Assembly (NCBI GenBank): GCA_023653785.1
Contig: JAMKCH010072273.1
Span: 31,081-95,080 of the forward strand
Source: Ophioderma brevispina
Taxonomy: Eukaryota; Echinodermata; Ophiuroidea; Amphilepidida; Ophiodermatidae
DNA: 64,000 nt
Direction: 5' to 3'
Positions 23,061-35,665 of this stretch are shown here, piece by piece (the stretch's first letter is position 1; every line of letters starts with the position of its first letter). The position numbers were made by a program, and so were the translations under genes. Under the pieces are notes generated by a model. The model was not told the DNA's origin. It saw only the letters and a list, made by a program, of their open reading frames with translations, and made no database searches.

Positions 23061-24499
23061 GACAATGAGTATTTTAATTCAAGCATTGTATTTACAATAG
23101 CATAGTCAACGAAGCTCAGATCTGTTAACCCAACTCCCTTTCTCAGGGTCAATTCTATTCCAACTTTATTCTGCATCAGGCAGTTGTTTCTGCTCGTGCA
23201 AGATATTCACAACAGTGCGGTTGACAAAAACATTTCAAAGCATCAATTCAGGTCATAATATAGCACAAAGCCGAAATCCGTGAAAATGGAAAAGTTTTCT
23301 AGTTTGCTGCAAGCAAAAGATGAAGTAATATTATGGGGGCCAATGCGTTGTCTAAATATTTCCAAAATAAAACAAACAATGGCAAGTACAGACATCACTG
23401 GGTTTTGCTAACAGAGATATGAAAGCACAAAAACAGAATATTACAGAAAATATGGGGGTGGTTTAACACCCTGAAACATGACTTGACTGAATACCCTTAT
23501 CCCCGGAGAAAAGTCTACGCAATTTGTTTTACTATAATGGTCAGAAGGGATGCACTTGCAATTACACAGAAAGCCTTTAGAGACTGGTCGCGGTTTATGC
23601 TAATGGGGCGGAAACACAAGGGTGGTCACCAGCCACATTGAGATAAAGAGAGGATTATTATGGAAATTTAAACGGGTGGTCACCCCCGTTTAGTGTATGT
23701 TACAAAAATGTCTCAAGTTATAGACTAGGGATAACCTCATTACCAACCTACATCGTGAACTAAAAGCTTTCAAGGTCTTGCTCCGCGAGCTAGAAGTCTT
23801 GGTGTTAAAAAGACGCGACCTTTACGAACGGAAGCACGTCCATCCCGTATTAAATCACAAAGCCGAAAACGGGAATTTCAAAAGGAACCAAAATATAAAC
23901 GCATCCAGAGAAAATGCGCTTAGCTCAGAAAATAAAGAGGTCTCATGGTATTGATTATGTTTATCCAAACTCCATTTATCCTACTACAAATCTGCATGTT
24001 CATTAAGAAGCAGTTTAATCCCCATTTTGACAACGTTGAATGTTAAACATATGGAAAATAAACGAAAAGTTGATCATCTAATGGCGACTTTTGTATACCA
24101 TTTTTGAAAACCTAAACTTTTTGTGAAATTAAAATAGAAACAAATAATCTTATGTGCACACAGCCGATTTTAAGATTTTACATATATCCTTTATGCAACT
24201 ATTAAAGGAGAAGACCGATCGATCTAATCAGAATAAAAGTTCATACTTGATTGAATTGACCATGCATGTTCACGCCGATCAATCCGTTTTGATTTGTTAA
24301 GCCCAATAGAATACTGCGTATTGTGTCGGCCAAAATGCGGCAGTTTTGGTCTTTGTAGACTTTACACTTCAAAATACTCCCCCTCTTTTAACCAATATTA
24401 TTGCGTGGTTGAATGTTGAAGTATTCGAGTCAATAGTTGGATAAGCAGTTTTATGTTAATGTTGCAATCACTCTACAGCGCAAACATGTAAAAACAGTG
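23061..24499. other. Non-coding spacer
   Basis: No gene recognised. It may include untranslated or eroded parts of the flanking LINE relics. Confidence 0.45.
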
Positions 24500-24660
24500 A
24501 CTTACGGACAAAGGGCTTTCTCTCATGCAGCTCCTGCGCTGTGGTGGAACAACATTCCATCACATATCAGAATGCTAAGACGCTGATGAATTCAAGGGTC
24601 ATAAAAACACATCTGTTCAGTAGTCATTTGGGTTTTCATAGTGCATTGGGGTCGCTTTAG
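24500..24660 (+). mobile_element. Non-LTR retrotransposon ORF2 C-terminal relic
   Basis: Reading from 24500 gives TYGQRAFSHAAPALWWNNIP followed by SHIR, then after a frameshift NAKTLMNSRVIKTHLFSSHL. This is the familiar end of CR1/L2-type reverse transcriptase proteins (R-A-F-x-x-A-A-P-x-L-W-N-x-L-P-x-x-I-R, then F-K-x-x-L-K-T-x-L-F). At least one frameshift and a duplicated W show it is dead or badly sequenced. The 3' tail (tagactggatgcgg...) is short. Confidence 0.7.
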
Positions 24661-25137
24661 ACTGGATGCGGATATATAAGCATGTTATATTATATTATGG
24701 TAACAATTATTAAAAATATTTTTCATATAGAATGCCATCGACGTTGGGGATGGAAAATGGGACTATCAGCCGATTTTACGCGGAGGGTGGGTATCAGTTT
24801 CATCACACCTGGAAGAACCACTTCTGTGAACCGCGCAGGGTTATTGAAAGTTAGTGTTGATTCCTAAAAACCGGTGATTGACAGCAACCCCTGGATACAA
24901 GTGTATCTTGGTTTGACACAGTTAGTTTCTGGTATTATCACTTACGAACGTCGGCACGGTGGGTGGAAACCTGTCATATAATGGTTCAAAAGGTCGGAAA
25001 TCAACTGGAGTATATAAAGGCTGACAATGGTTTCTTAAAAGTAAGTGTGGTAGTGAAATTAACCATACTCAAAGCTATAGTTGGCTCACCTTGAGAGCTT
25101 TCAGAGAGTAACCACTCTCCTTGTTACTCTAATGACG
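24661..25137. other. Spacer
   Basis: No gene recognised. A stretch with the look of a basal promoter (tatataaagg, 25013-25022) is probably chance. Confidence 0.35.
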
Positions 25138-25399
25138 CACGGGGCGGATTTAGAGGGGGCGCACCAGGCTGCGCGCCCCTTCTATTTTTTGCAGAGCACA
25201 GGGTGCGGGCCGCCCGCATTCGATCGCCTGGGCGCACTGATTAATACCTATAAAAAGACTTTTTTTACGCCACGGTCACCCATGTAGATCTCTAAGAATG
25301 AGGGTACAGGGGGTCGGCGGCCGTGTTGATCTAGCTGTTCTGGGCGCCCTGAAATTTGGCGCACCCCTCTATTGAGAAATCCTGGGATCCCACCCCCTG
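25138..25399. mobile_element. hAT-like MITE, degenerate
   Basis: The left end CACGGGGCGGATTTAGAG and right end AAATCCTGGGATCCCACCCC are imperfect inverted repeats of the CAGGGGCGGATCCAGGATTT type seen more clearly at 27423 and 31026. The interior is GC-rich (gcgcgcccc). I could not see a convincing 8-bp target duplication here. Confidence 0.5.
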
Positions 25400-25769
25400 G
25401 ATGTACTGATGGTTTTGTAGTGAAGTTATTGAATTTATTGATCATCAAATTGTGGACTAGTGTCACATGGGACCTCCTTCGAATCAATTTAAAGAGTACA
25501 CCATGGGTAGCTTTATTTTCAACTTATTTCCTGTACTATCTTGCCTGGTTTGAGGTGGCATGTGATATTAATTGAATATAATTTGAAATGTTCATGTTAA
25601 TGGGAGAAACTTGAACAGAAATACGATGCATTATTTTGTGATTTTTCAGGAATTTGTTTGCAATACTAATGCTGCCATATCAGCTTTTCTCATTGCTAGA
25701 CAGCCCCCGTTGACATCAGCCTCATTCGTATTGAAACATGTTGGGGTGTTCAAGTTGGTCTTATGTGTA
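25400..25769. other. Spacer before the third duplication
   Basis: No gene recognised. The two overlapping frames here (25372-25575 and 25611-25949) have no domain. Confidence 0.35.
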
Positions 25770-27422
25770 CTGTGCACTGATAATACAAATTCTGGGATGG
25801 TGAAGAATAATACAACAAAGGGTAAGGGCATTTATAGTCGATGTAATATTTTTTGGGGAGGGGGCTGTTCCTCTCAAATGTACTTGGTTATTTGTCTTAG
25901 TGTAAGTCCGAAGAGTCAAACAAGCTTGCCCACATTGTTTCTAAATTGACAAACTTCGCCTTAATACGTTCTTAATCCACTAAATTATACATTGCTGTGA
26001 CATTGTTTAGTTTGCTATATATAATCCTCCCATTTGGGGAATGGAAGATGGGTAGCATTAGTGATCACAAAGTACGGCATCAACACTGGGGGTAAAGGAC
26101 AAGGTTGAGGAGTATCAAGCATGCTGGGCCAGAAGATACCACGACACCACTTTTGGCGGGGCCTCTGTCTCCAAGAGCCAAAAACCCATGGACGAAATTT
26201 GATCATGTGGTAGTGTGCACACAGTGTCTGGCCTCATTACACAGGGTAATGACCGCATTCTTATATGAAGACATGTTGCGTGCTGTATCGGAATGAAGCT
26301 GGACTGCAACACATTAGTAGCGACGAGGGACGATTGGCGAGTAAGGTAATTTGAGCTGAGTACCAATAAACACCTAAAGAGAGTCGGAGCAAGTAGTTAA
26401 GGGGGGCATTTCGTGATCCACCATCTCGTCCCCCCCGGAGGATTACCTCAACAAGTTGGACGATTTTATATCATATGAACGGTTGGGCATAATATAGTAT
26501 GTGTGCCAAATCTTACCTGCACACTTCGGTTTACTGTAGAGAAAACGGACAGAAATTATCAGCACAGTGGTCTTCTATGGGGGGGCCAGGCGTGTTTTGA
26601 ACTTCGGCTCATAAAACATCAACAAAGTCAATTGGGTCACATGGTTGTTGCCTTCCTCCAGATATTTGGGAAAAATAGGCCTAAGGTCATTGGTTATTCA
26701 AGAAAGGTCAACCTTTGTAATACCCAGGTTCTTTGTTAAAAAGTTTTTAAAAAAAGTTTAATGATACTGCTCTAAAGATGAAAGGCTTTTGCATTTTTGG
26801 CATCTCTTCTTGTTGTGATAATGGGGAGGGGATACGAAATTCCATGTGATTCTATGGGGCTGGGGACATTATTATACCCTCCCTATAAAGGGAACCAACC
26901 ATGCAAAAATGAAAAAGCATATTTTGAATCAGTACATTAAAGAGTTTTTGATAGTTTTACAAAGAAATCTGGGACATGTCAAACGTTGACCTTTCTTGAT
27001 AAATAAATGACCTTGAGCCTGTTTCCCAAAATTTTGGAAAGGAGGCACCACACTAATGTGACCCAATTGACCTTTTTTACTCCTGAGTTACCAAGGCAAT
27101 AATTGGAGCTATATTTTTTTTTCATAAGATTAGAGAGTTTACACATTTGACCCCCATAGTAACTTTACCCCTCTCTCCTGGGGCAACGCAGCAGCAGGTC
27201 ACGACAGACCATCATATTTGACAAAGTTTATTTTATTGATGAATTTACCGTATCAGTCTGGTATCTCGTTCGTTTGATCAAAAACTTCTGGGCTGACGGT
27301 CTAAATTGGGGATCTTCCGGTTATAATGAAATAAAGTGTCCGTGTGACTGAGTTGGCCAACCATCACTCTTGCTTTGGTGTTCTCATTGAGTGTTGTACG
27401 ATCATGTTTCAGCACTGTACCC

Positions 27423-27589
27423 CAGGCGCGGATCTAGGGAGGGGGGAGGGGCGGCGCGCCCCTCCCGGGAAATTCGGGATAAATATTGCAAAATCAGCCA
27501 GTTTTGGACAAGTTTAGCCTTTCAGCCCCCCCCCACCCCCCCCCCCCCGGAAATGTTGAAAAGTTTTTCAAATCCTGGATCCGCCCTTG
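27423..27589. mobile_element. hAT-like MITE, copy in the first 3.6-kb unit
   Basis: Starts CAGGCGCGGATCTAGG and ends CCTGGATCCGCCCTTG, with a GC-rich left part and a C-rich run (27527-27548). The left flank ctgtaccc (27415-27422) matches the target duplication seen intact in the sister copy, while the right flank reads ctgtaaca. No transposase. Confidence 0.75.
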
Positions 27590-28006
27590 CTGTAACAAAT
27601 AGCTTTGGGCGACAAGGTGAGGATTATCCTTATATATGGTAGCTAGGATACTCTCATGGGGGACCTCGTTCCTTTTACTTTGGTATAATTCTTCTCATTT
27701 TTTGTGTATATGGATAATGGGCCTAGTCTGAGCTGTAACCTCAATCTTGAGTTTGGAGGGTTATTTAAGCAAAGAGCTCACACGTATGTCTGTATACCCT
27801 AACAGAGTTAGTATTGGATGACTTTATTATGTACAGGCCATGAAAACATTATGATGATTGACCAAATATTTTTGCTCATTTTGTTAAATGAGATCAAATT
27901 TCTTAAATGAAAAAAAGTCTATTCATGACATTCATGGCCCAAAACACATACAGGTTCGATATGGTCCAGCATTAACAAATTGAAACACGCTTTAGTGTAG
28001 GTATAA

Positions 28007-28260
28007 CAGGGCGTCCCAGAAGAAAAAATTTAATCCTGAATAAAAGGGTTGTTTAATTTGGCGAAACCGTGTGTGCTGTATGACTATAATCATTATTTTA
28101 CGGTGATAAGTAAGTAGAAACAGAAAGATCAGAAAGAAAAAACTCGAACAACTGTAACCTTGTAAGAAGGACTGTAGATTGCTAATAAAAGTCCATACAG
28201 AAACTTATGTAAAGAACTAGAGTATCTGATTTTCGATTTTTAATCCCCCCCCGGTTTTTT
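28007..28260 (+). mobile_element. Mariner-like single-ended repeat
   Basis: Begins CAGGGCGTCCCAGAA, a Tc1/mariner-like end. The same end at 31605 follows TA directly. The body (e.g. 'atgactataatcattatttta', 'taataaaagtccatac') is repeated at 31605-31840, and part of it recurs inverted at about 34945-35090. I did not find the opposite terminus, so the right limit is approximate. Confidence 0.5.
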
Positions 28261-31025
28261 TTTTTTTAAAAACTAGTCACCATAGTTCTTACAGTCAAAC
28301 TTTTCTGATATTTGCACCCGTGATTTTGTTTTTTATGGTATACGTGACCTCAAAACGGGCATCAAAATGGAGATCTATGGGGCAGCCATTAATTTGAATG
28401 TCTTACTCATTACCAAAACCGTGGTCAATCACCAATCTGCAAGAATTACGATCGGCGATACAATGTCAATGGACTTGTGTAAAATGTAGTAAGGTATTGG
28501 CCCATCGGTGTGTGGCAAAATTTGCATAAATCGTAAAATCGCTGACTGACTGAAAACTTCATTACCGCAGTAATAGAGATTTTTAGAGGTAAAAAACTCA
28601 CTAACACTAAATTTTCAGTAGACGATTTTTTTTTCTGTATGCATAAAGTTGTAAGATACATTGTACGGTTCACGAAGTTTGGGTAATCTGAAAGAAATTT
28701 TGAGGGACACTTTTATACTGTTCTTCGACCATACATGTCCTATTTTTGATTCTAGTAACTTAGCACAGTGAAGGCTGTCCACATCAGGTGTTTCATATTG
28801 CCAGCGCTCTGATCGGCGGCGCAGTGATTACGACAGGGTCCCTATGATATAATGAGTTTTATTGTATTTTGGTCCAAAAAAAAACACTGCTAGAGCCTTA
28901 ACACGTGGCCAGCACGTGAACCAACACGATCTTTCCATTTCCTTCTCCTCTGCCGTATGTCCGGATACTTCGGCACTGCAAAAAAGGATGGAAATTCGGC
29001 GACACAGGTATTTCGGCACCGGTGATGTTGGCACCACACACTATACAGGTGATCTGGATATATTCCGGGCAAAACTCGGTATATACACATCGAGGTAATG
29101 GATGTAAGTGAGTGCTAAAATCGATAATAGAGCCAGGGTAATCCTCAGTTATATAGCGCGATTGATTAAACTCGGCATCACAGTGACAACTGGGTGTATG
29201 TCCGTTCTAGCGTCCATATTCGCAAGGCCAATGGGGACAAAACGATATCATCTTAACGCATTAGGGACAGCCATGAAGGACATCCTCGCTGCCTTTCCAT
29301 GACACCCATTCGGGACCAGTTGTCTGTTGAAGTCCAACGGTACCTGACGTATTTCTAGCCAAGTTATCAATAAATTCCAGGTTTGCGATTTATGTTTATG
29401 TGCACTGATAATACCAAATCTGGATGTGAGATAATACACCAAAGTGTAAGCATCATATTCGATTAATTATTTTGTGGAGGGGGATGTTTCCTCTCAATGT
29501 ACTTAGGTTTTATTGTCTTAGTGTAAGGCCGAAGAAAAGTCAGGACCACTTTGCCCCATTTGTTTCTATATTTTACAACTTCGCCTTTTAATACGTTCTT
29601 AATCCACTAAATTATACATTGCTGTGACATTGTTTTGTAGTTTTGCATATCCTTTGGGAATGGAAGATGGTAGCATTAGTGATTCACAAATTACTGCTCA
29701 ACACTGGGGTCAACGGACAGGTGAGGAGTAATCAACGCATGCTGGGCCAGACTATACCACGACCACTTTTGCGGCCTGATTTCCAACGATCCAAAACCCA
29801 TGGATCGAATTGATCATGGTTAGTGTGTCACACAGTGTCTGGCCTCATTAACAGGTAGTGACGCAATTCTTATATGAAGAACATTTTGCGTGCTGTATCG
29901 GAATGAAGCTGACTGCAACAGAAAAAACATAGTAGCGACGATGCGGATTGCGAGGTAATTGAGCTTATACAAATACACCTCAAGAGATCGGATTCAGTAG
30001 TTTAAAGGGGCTTTCGTGATCCACGGCCTCGCCCCCCCCCGGACTTACCTCAACAAGTTGAGATTTTTAATATCATATGAACTGTTGGCATGATATAGTA
30101 TGTGTGCCAAATCTTTACGTGCACATTGTTACTGTAGAAGAAAACGGACCGAAATTAGCAGCACAGTGGTCTATGGGGCAGCGTGTTTTGAACATTCGCT
30201 CATAACATCAAAAAAAAAGTCATTGGGTCACATGCGTATGTTGCCTCCTTTCCAAGATAATTTTGGGGAAAAATAGGCTACAGAAAGTCATTTGTTTATT
30301 CAAGAAAGGTCAACCTTTGTAATACCAAGATTTCTTTGAAAATATTTTTAAAAAAAGTTTAATGATCTGACTCTAAATATGAAATGCTTTTGCATTTTTG
30401 GCATCTTCTCGTTGTTATATGGGAGGGTCCGAATGCCTGTAGGATTGTATGGGGATGGGGACATTTACCCCTCCCTATTAAAGGGAACCAACCTATGCAA
30501 ATGAAAAAGCATATTTTGAATCAGTATCATTAATATTTTTTTTTGATATTTTTTACAAAGTAATCTGGACCATTGCAAACGTTGTGCCTTCTTGAATTAT
30601 GAACTGGGGTGTAAGCCTGTTTTACACCAATTTTGGAAAGGAGGCACCACACTAATGTGACCCAATGGACTTTTTTACTCCTGGTTACCTAATGGAATAA
30701 ATTTACCTCTATTTTCATAAGATTTAGAGGAGTTTACACATTTGACCCCCATAGTAACTTTACCCCTCTCCTGGGGCCACACGCATCAGCAATTCCTCCG
30801 AAGAACATTCATATTTTGCAAAAGTTATATTTTTCTCCTGAATTTCCCGTATTCGATCATTGGTATTCTCTTTCGTTTGGAAAATCAAAACCTTCTGGGC
30901 TGCCGGTCCTAATTGAGGACGTCCGGTTTCTGTATAAGTGTCAGTGTGACTGAGTGGTCCCACCGACCTCTTGCTATTGTGTCCATTGAGTGCTGTATGG
31001 CATCATTTGTTTCAGCACTGTACCC

Positions 31026-31176
31026 CAGGCGCGGAGCTGGGAGGGGCGGAGGGGCGCGCGCCTCCCGAAATTCGGTAAAATCTTGCAAAATCAGCCATTT
31101 TGACAAGTTTAACCTTTCAGCCCCCCCCCCCCCCCCCCGGTAATGTTGACGTTGTCAAATCCTGGATCCGCCCCTG
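31026..31176. mobile_element. hAT-like MITE with 8-bp target duplication
   Basis: Starts CAGGCGCGGAGCTGGG and ends CCTGGATCCGCCCCTG, which are imperfect inverted termini. It is bracketed by identical 8-bp direct repeats ctgtaccc (31018-31025 and 31177-31184), the length typical of hAT insertions. It is the duplicate of the element at 27423. Confidence 0.82.
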
Positions 31177-31604
31177 CTGTACCCCAATCGCTTTGTACAA
31201 AGGTCGAGGATTCTCCTAATTATGGTAGCTAGGATACTCTCATGGGGAGACACTCAGGTCCGTATACTTTGGGTATAATCTTCTCATTTGTTGTGTATAT
31301 GGATTTAAGGGGCCTAGTCTGAGCTGTAACCTCAATATTGAGTTTGGAGGGTTATTTTAAGCAAAAGAAGCTCACACGTATGTTGTATACCCTACACAGA
31401 GTTTAATATTGGATGGACTTATTATGCTACAGGCCATTGAAAAAATTATGATGATTGACCAAAATATTTTTGCTTCCATTTTGGTAAATGAGATCCAAAA
31501 ATGTCTTAAATGAAAAAGTCTATCAATGACATTCATGGCCAAAACATACCAGGTTCGATATGGTCCAGCTATGAACAATTGAACACAGCTTTAGTGTAGG
31601 TATA

Positions 31605-31840
31605 CAGGGCGTCCCAGAAAAATTTAATCCTGAATAAAAGGGTTAATTTGGCGAAACTGTTTGCTGTATGACTATAATCATTATTTTACTATGAAGTAGA
31701 AACAGAAAGTCATCAGAAAGTAAAAACTGCGAAAACTGTAACCTTGTAAGAAGACTTGTTAGATGCTAATAAAAGTCCATACCAGAACATATTTAAGAAA
31801 TAGATATCTGATTTTCGATTTTTGATCCCGTTTAAAACTA
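31605..31840 (+). mobile_element. Mariner-like single-ended repeat, second copy
   Basis: TA followed by CAGGGCGTCCCAGAA, then the same body as at 28007 with several missing bases. It was copied together with the 3.6-kb unit. Confidence 0.5.
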
Positions 31841-33034
31841 GTCACCGTATGTCTTACAGTCAAACTTTTCTGATATTTTCACCCGTGATTTTTGTTTATG
31901 GTAACGTGACCTCAAAACGGCATCAAAATGGAGATCTATGGGGCAGCCATAATTTTGAATGTCTTACGTCATTACCAAACCGTGTGTCAATCACCAATCT
32001 GCAAGAATTACGATCGGGATACAATGTCAATGGACTTTGTAAATGTAGTCAAGGCTATTGGCCCATCTGTGTGGCAAATTTGCATAAATCGTAAATCGCT
32101 GACTGAAAACTTCATTACCGCAGTAATTAGCGATTTTTAGAGGTAAAAAAATCACTAACACTAAATTTTCAGTAGACGATTTTTTTTCTGTATGCATAAA
32201 GTTGTAAGATACATTTGTTACGGGGTCACGAAGTTATGGGTAATCTCGAAAGAAAATTTTGATGGATCACTTTTCTACTTTTCTTTCGACACTACATGTC
32301 CTATTTTTGATTCTATTATACTTAGCACAGTGAAGCTGTCCACATCCGTGAGGTTTTCAATATGCCAGCGCTCTGATCGGCGGCGCAGTGATTACGACAG
32401 GGTCACCTATGATTATTAATGAGTTTTATTGTATTTTGGTCCAAAAAAACACTGCTAGAGCCTTAACACGTGCACAGCACATGAACAACACGTATCTTTC
32501 CATTTCCTTCTCCTCTGCCGTATGTCCGGATACTTCGGCACTGCAAAAAAGGATGGAAATTCGGCGCCACAGTATTTCGGCACCCGGTGATTTTGGCACA
32601 ACAATATACAGGTGATCTGGATATATTCCGGGCAAAACTCGGTATACACATCGAGGTAATCTGGATGTAGAGTGAGCTAAACTCGATAATAGAGCGGTAA
32701 TCTCAGTATATAGCGCGATAAACTCGGCATACACAGTGACAACTGGGTGGTTATGTCCGTTCTAGCGTTCCATATTCGCAAGGCCATATGGGGACAACGA
32801 TATCATCTTAACGCATAGGACAAGCCACTGAAGGACATCCCTCGCTGCCTTTCACATGACCACCCTTCGGGACCAGTTGTCTGTTGAAGTCCAACGGTAC
32901 TGAACGTATTCTAGCAAAGTTATAATAAATTCCAGTTTTCGATTTATTTTTATTCCATTTCTACACAAATGCCAATAAGAATATATATTTTAATAAGTAA
33001 TTAATCAGTTTTATAAATGTATTTATAGCCAAGG

Positions 33035-35665
33035 GGGTGAAGCCCATTCAAAACCAGTCGTCCGTGCTGGGCGCTGACATTTTGAATATTGCACGGAATA
33101 ATTATTAGTTTGGGTGCTTGTATACACACATAATGTCAATTCGATTCAAACAATCCCGGGGGCCAAAATATCAGTTGTTGGCTGTTCCAAAATGGCGTCG
33201 ATTAAAGCAATAATGGCACATTTTTGAAGAGCGCCCTCCACTTTTTCAAAATTTGATATTTTGGCACAGTTACGTTGGTGATTGTCCAGGAAACTATACC
33301 TGCGAACGCGAATGCTAAAAAATGCGTATTTATCATAAAATAATAAGTGGATCCCTGATTAGACTTAACGGCAGAGCTGGAAATGCTACGGTTATGTCCG
33401 TCCATGATGAAATAGTGCCACCTCGAGAAAATAACCTCTAACTTGATTTGCCTGAACCAATAAAACAATAATGGGATGAGCGTAGACACGTACATGGCGC
33501 TATTTCCCGGCTATTTCAAATTGGAAGGCCGTTTCCAGCAGCCCTTGAATCATTATCGGGATCCCGATAATAATTATTCTAATTATAAAATTCCTTCGTT
33601 TGTGAGACACAGACATTTTCGAGCTTAACCATTCACAGGTATGGTTTACTAGCCAGTTACCAATGCAACCGTGTATAAATCTCAATTTTTTTGAAAAATT
33701 GGGGGGGGGGCGCTCTTTAAAAAAAATGTGCTAATATTGCTTTAAGCCCGATTGTTTCTGTTTGATTAGTGAACTGCAAGTGTCTTGCAAGCAGACATGT
33801 TATAGGCATGTGCAATTGTGCTCCCTATACCCAAGCCTAAAGAATGTCGAGAACGTAATGCTGTTCAACCTGTTCATGGTCAATTCTTATGATTTATCTT
33901 TAAATTGATTCAACACTACCATAGTTTTTCTTACATTAAAGTGCTTGTCCATTAAACTGGCATGTTAAGCACTTCTGGTGTATTCTCGTAATTTCGTCCC
34001 ATCTAATTAGTACCACGACGTTATTCCTCACATACGCTTGTATTTTGATGTTATTGTCAATTCCGATATTATTCAACTTTTCAATAGACCTTAATTCATA
34101 GCCCCATGTTGGTGGACACGATAGACGCATTCCAGTACTACATACCTTTATCCCAGGGGGTGAAGCCCATTCAAAACCAGTCGTTCCGTGCTGGGCGCTT
34201 TGACATTTTGAATATTGCACGTAATATTATTAGTTTTGGTGCTTGTATACACCATATGTCAATTCGATACAACATCCGCCAAAATATCAGTTGTTGATGT
34301 TTGGTGCGTATTGGGTGGTTAAATTTTGTCCTACCCATGGCCACACACGATGAATGACACGTCCGTCGTCTGATAAATAACCGCCTCAATAATACTCTTT
34401 CACCTAAGGACGCATTGCATTATGAGAAAAGAGTATCTGAGCACATTAATCCAGGTGCCACTATTATTACACCTGGCCACTCTAACACATACATCAATTT
34501 TTTATCACTACCGCATTAGTGTATATGCAATGCGGCACCCACAGTATTTGGAAGAACGAGGCAGCCATTGCTTTCTATTGTTGGTACTCTATGTTTTCTT
34601 TGTGGTGGGTGCAACATGCGAGACGATGAATTTCTAAATGATTACGTAACGTTTTTTGCCTCTCTATCTTATAGAACCTCTTCTGTTTATAGCCTTATAT
34701 AGCAGCTCAGCGCGCTCGTGGCCAATATTGTTAAGCGAGACACACCTGGGTCATAAGGTCGAGCTCTTTTGTTTCCAATCGCGTTAGGTATATTTGAGAA
34801 ACGCATGATAATTAAAATTGAATGGGCAGGCAACTAGGCAATCGGGCACTAGTGTAAATTGAAAAGTGATTGGCCTAAATACTAAATTCTTTGACTTTGA
34901 GTTTATTTTAACCAGTAAGGTCCTCGTCCGATTTTTCAGTCAGTTTTTGTTTTAAAACGTGATCAAAATCGAAATCAGACATCTATTTCTTAAATCTGTT
35001 CTGGTATGGACTTTTTATAATTTGGCATCTAACAAGTTACTTACAAGGTTGAGTTTTCGCACTGTTTTTACGTAGTGATGACATTTATTTTGTGTTTTTG
35101 GTTTTACTTTATATGTTATTCAAATGGTTTGACATTTTTTTGAAGAGCGCCCTCCAATTTCAAAAATTTGATATTTTTGGCACAGTTACTTTGGTAAAAT
35201 GTCTAGTAACTAATACCTGCGAACGAGATGCTAACAATTGCGTATTTATCACAAATACGCGATTTTGTAATTAGAATTTTGGGATCCCAGATGGACTTAA
35301 CGGCAGATCTGGAAAGCTACGTTTATGTCCTCCATGATTAATAGTGCCAAAACCCTCGAGAAAATAACCTCTAAAACTTGACTTGCCGAATATTAAAAAC
35401 AACTAATGGAGAGCGTATACACGTACAACATGGCGCTATTTCCCGGCTATTTTCACATTCCAGCACAGCCGTTGAATTATTACGGGGGATCCCCGATAAT
35501 AATTATTCTAGTAAGCAAAATTCCTTCGTTTTGTGACACATAGACATTTTCGAGCTTACCATTTCACAGGTATAGTTTTACTAGCCAGTTACCAATGCAC
35601 CGGAAAAAATTTTTGAAAAATTGGGGGCGGCCCTTCAAAAAAAATTTGCTAATATTGCTTTAAGT
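33035..35665 (+). repeat. Split two-copy direct duplication, ~0.15 + 0.53 kb
   Basis: Segment 33035-33180 recurs at about 34155-34300 ('gtgaagcccattcaaaacca', 'gacattttgaatattgcacg'). Segment 33214-33745 recurs at about 35128-35665 ('gaagagcgccctcca', 'ttggcacagttac', 'cgagaaaataacctctaa', 'ctaatattgctttaag'). In the second copy the two segments are separated by about 830 bases of extra sequence, including an inverted piece of the mariner-like repeat at about 34945-35090. The differences are again mostly small indels. Confidence 0.8.
33746..34087 (-). repeat. Inverted copy of the TSP1-gene intron (7143-7548)
   Basis: The reverse complement of this segment follows 7143-7548 in order: 'ttgaaaagttgaataatatc', 'tactaattagatgggacga', 'gttgaatca', 'gacattctttaggcttggg', 'cactaatcaaacagaaaca'. 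It is missing an internal piece around 7255-7300. No TSP1 exon was carried with it. It sits between the two halves of the split duplication. Confidence 0.8.

Larger units (their letters stand above)
25770..32945 (+). repeat. Two-copy direct tandem duplication, ~3.6-kb unit
   Basis: Copy 1 is about 25770-29398 and copy 2 about 29399-32945, meeting at 'gatttatgtttatgtgcactgataa'. Collinear anchors include 'aaattatacattgctgtgac', 'cactaatgtgacccaat', 'gatccgccc', 'cagggcgtcccagaa', 'gatcggcggcgcagtgatta' and 'gtctgttgaagtccaacggt'. Both copies carry the same hAT-like MITE and the same mariner-like end, so those insertions came first. The copies differ mainly by short indels. Frames such as 28862-29098 and 32388-32615 are related only because the DNA is duplicated. 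Confidence 0.88.

Noticed and set aside
28862..32734. Similar ORF pairs at 28.8-29.1 kb and 32.4-32.7 kb, including a minus-strand peptide with KYPDIRQRRRKWKD
   Set aside because: The similarity is explained by the 3.6-kb DNA duplication and is not independent evidence of selection; no known domain.
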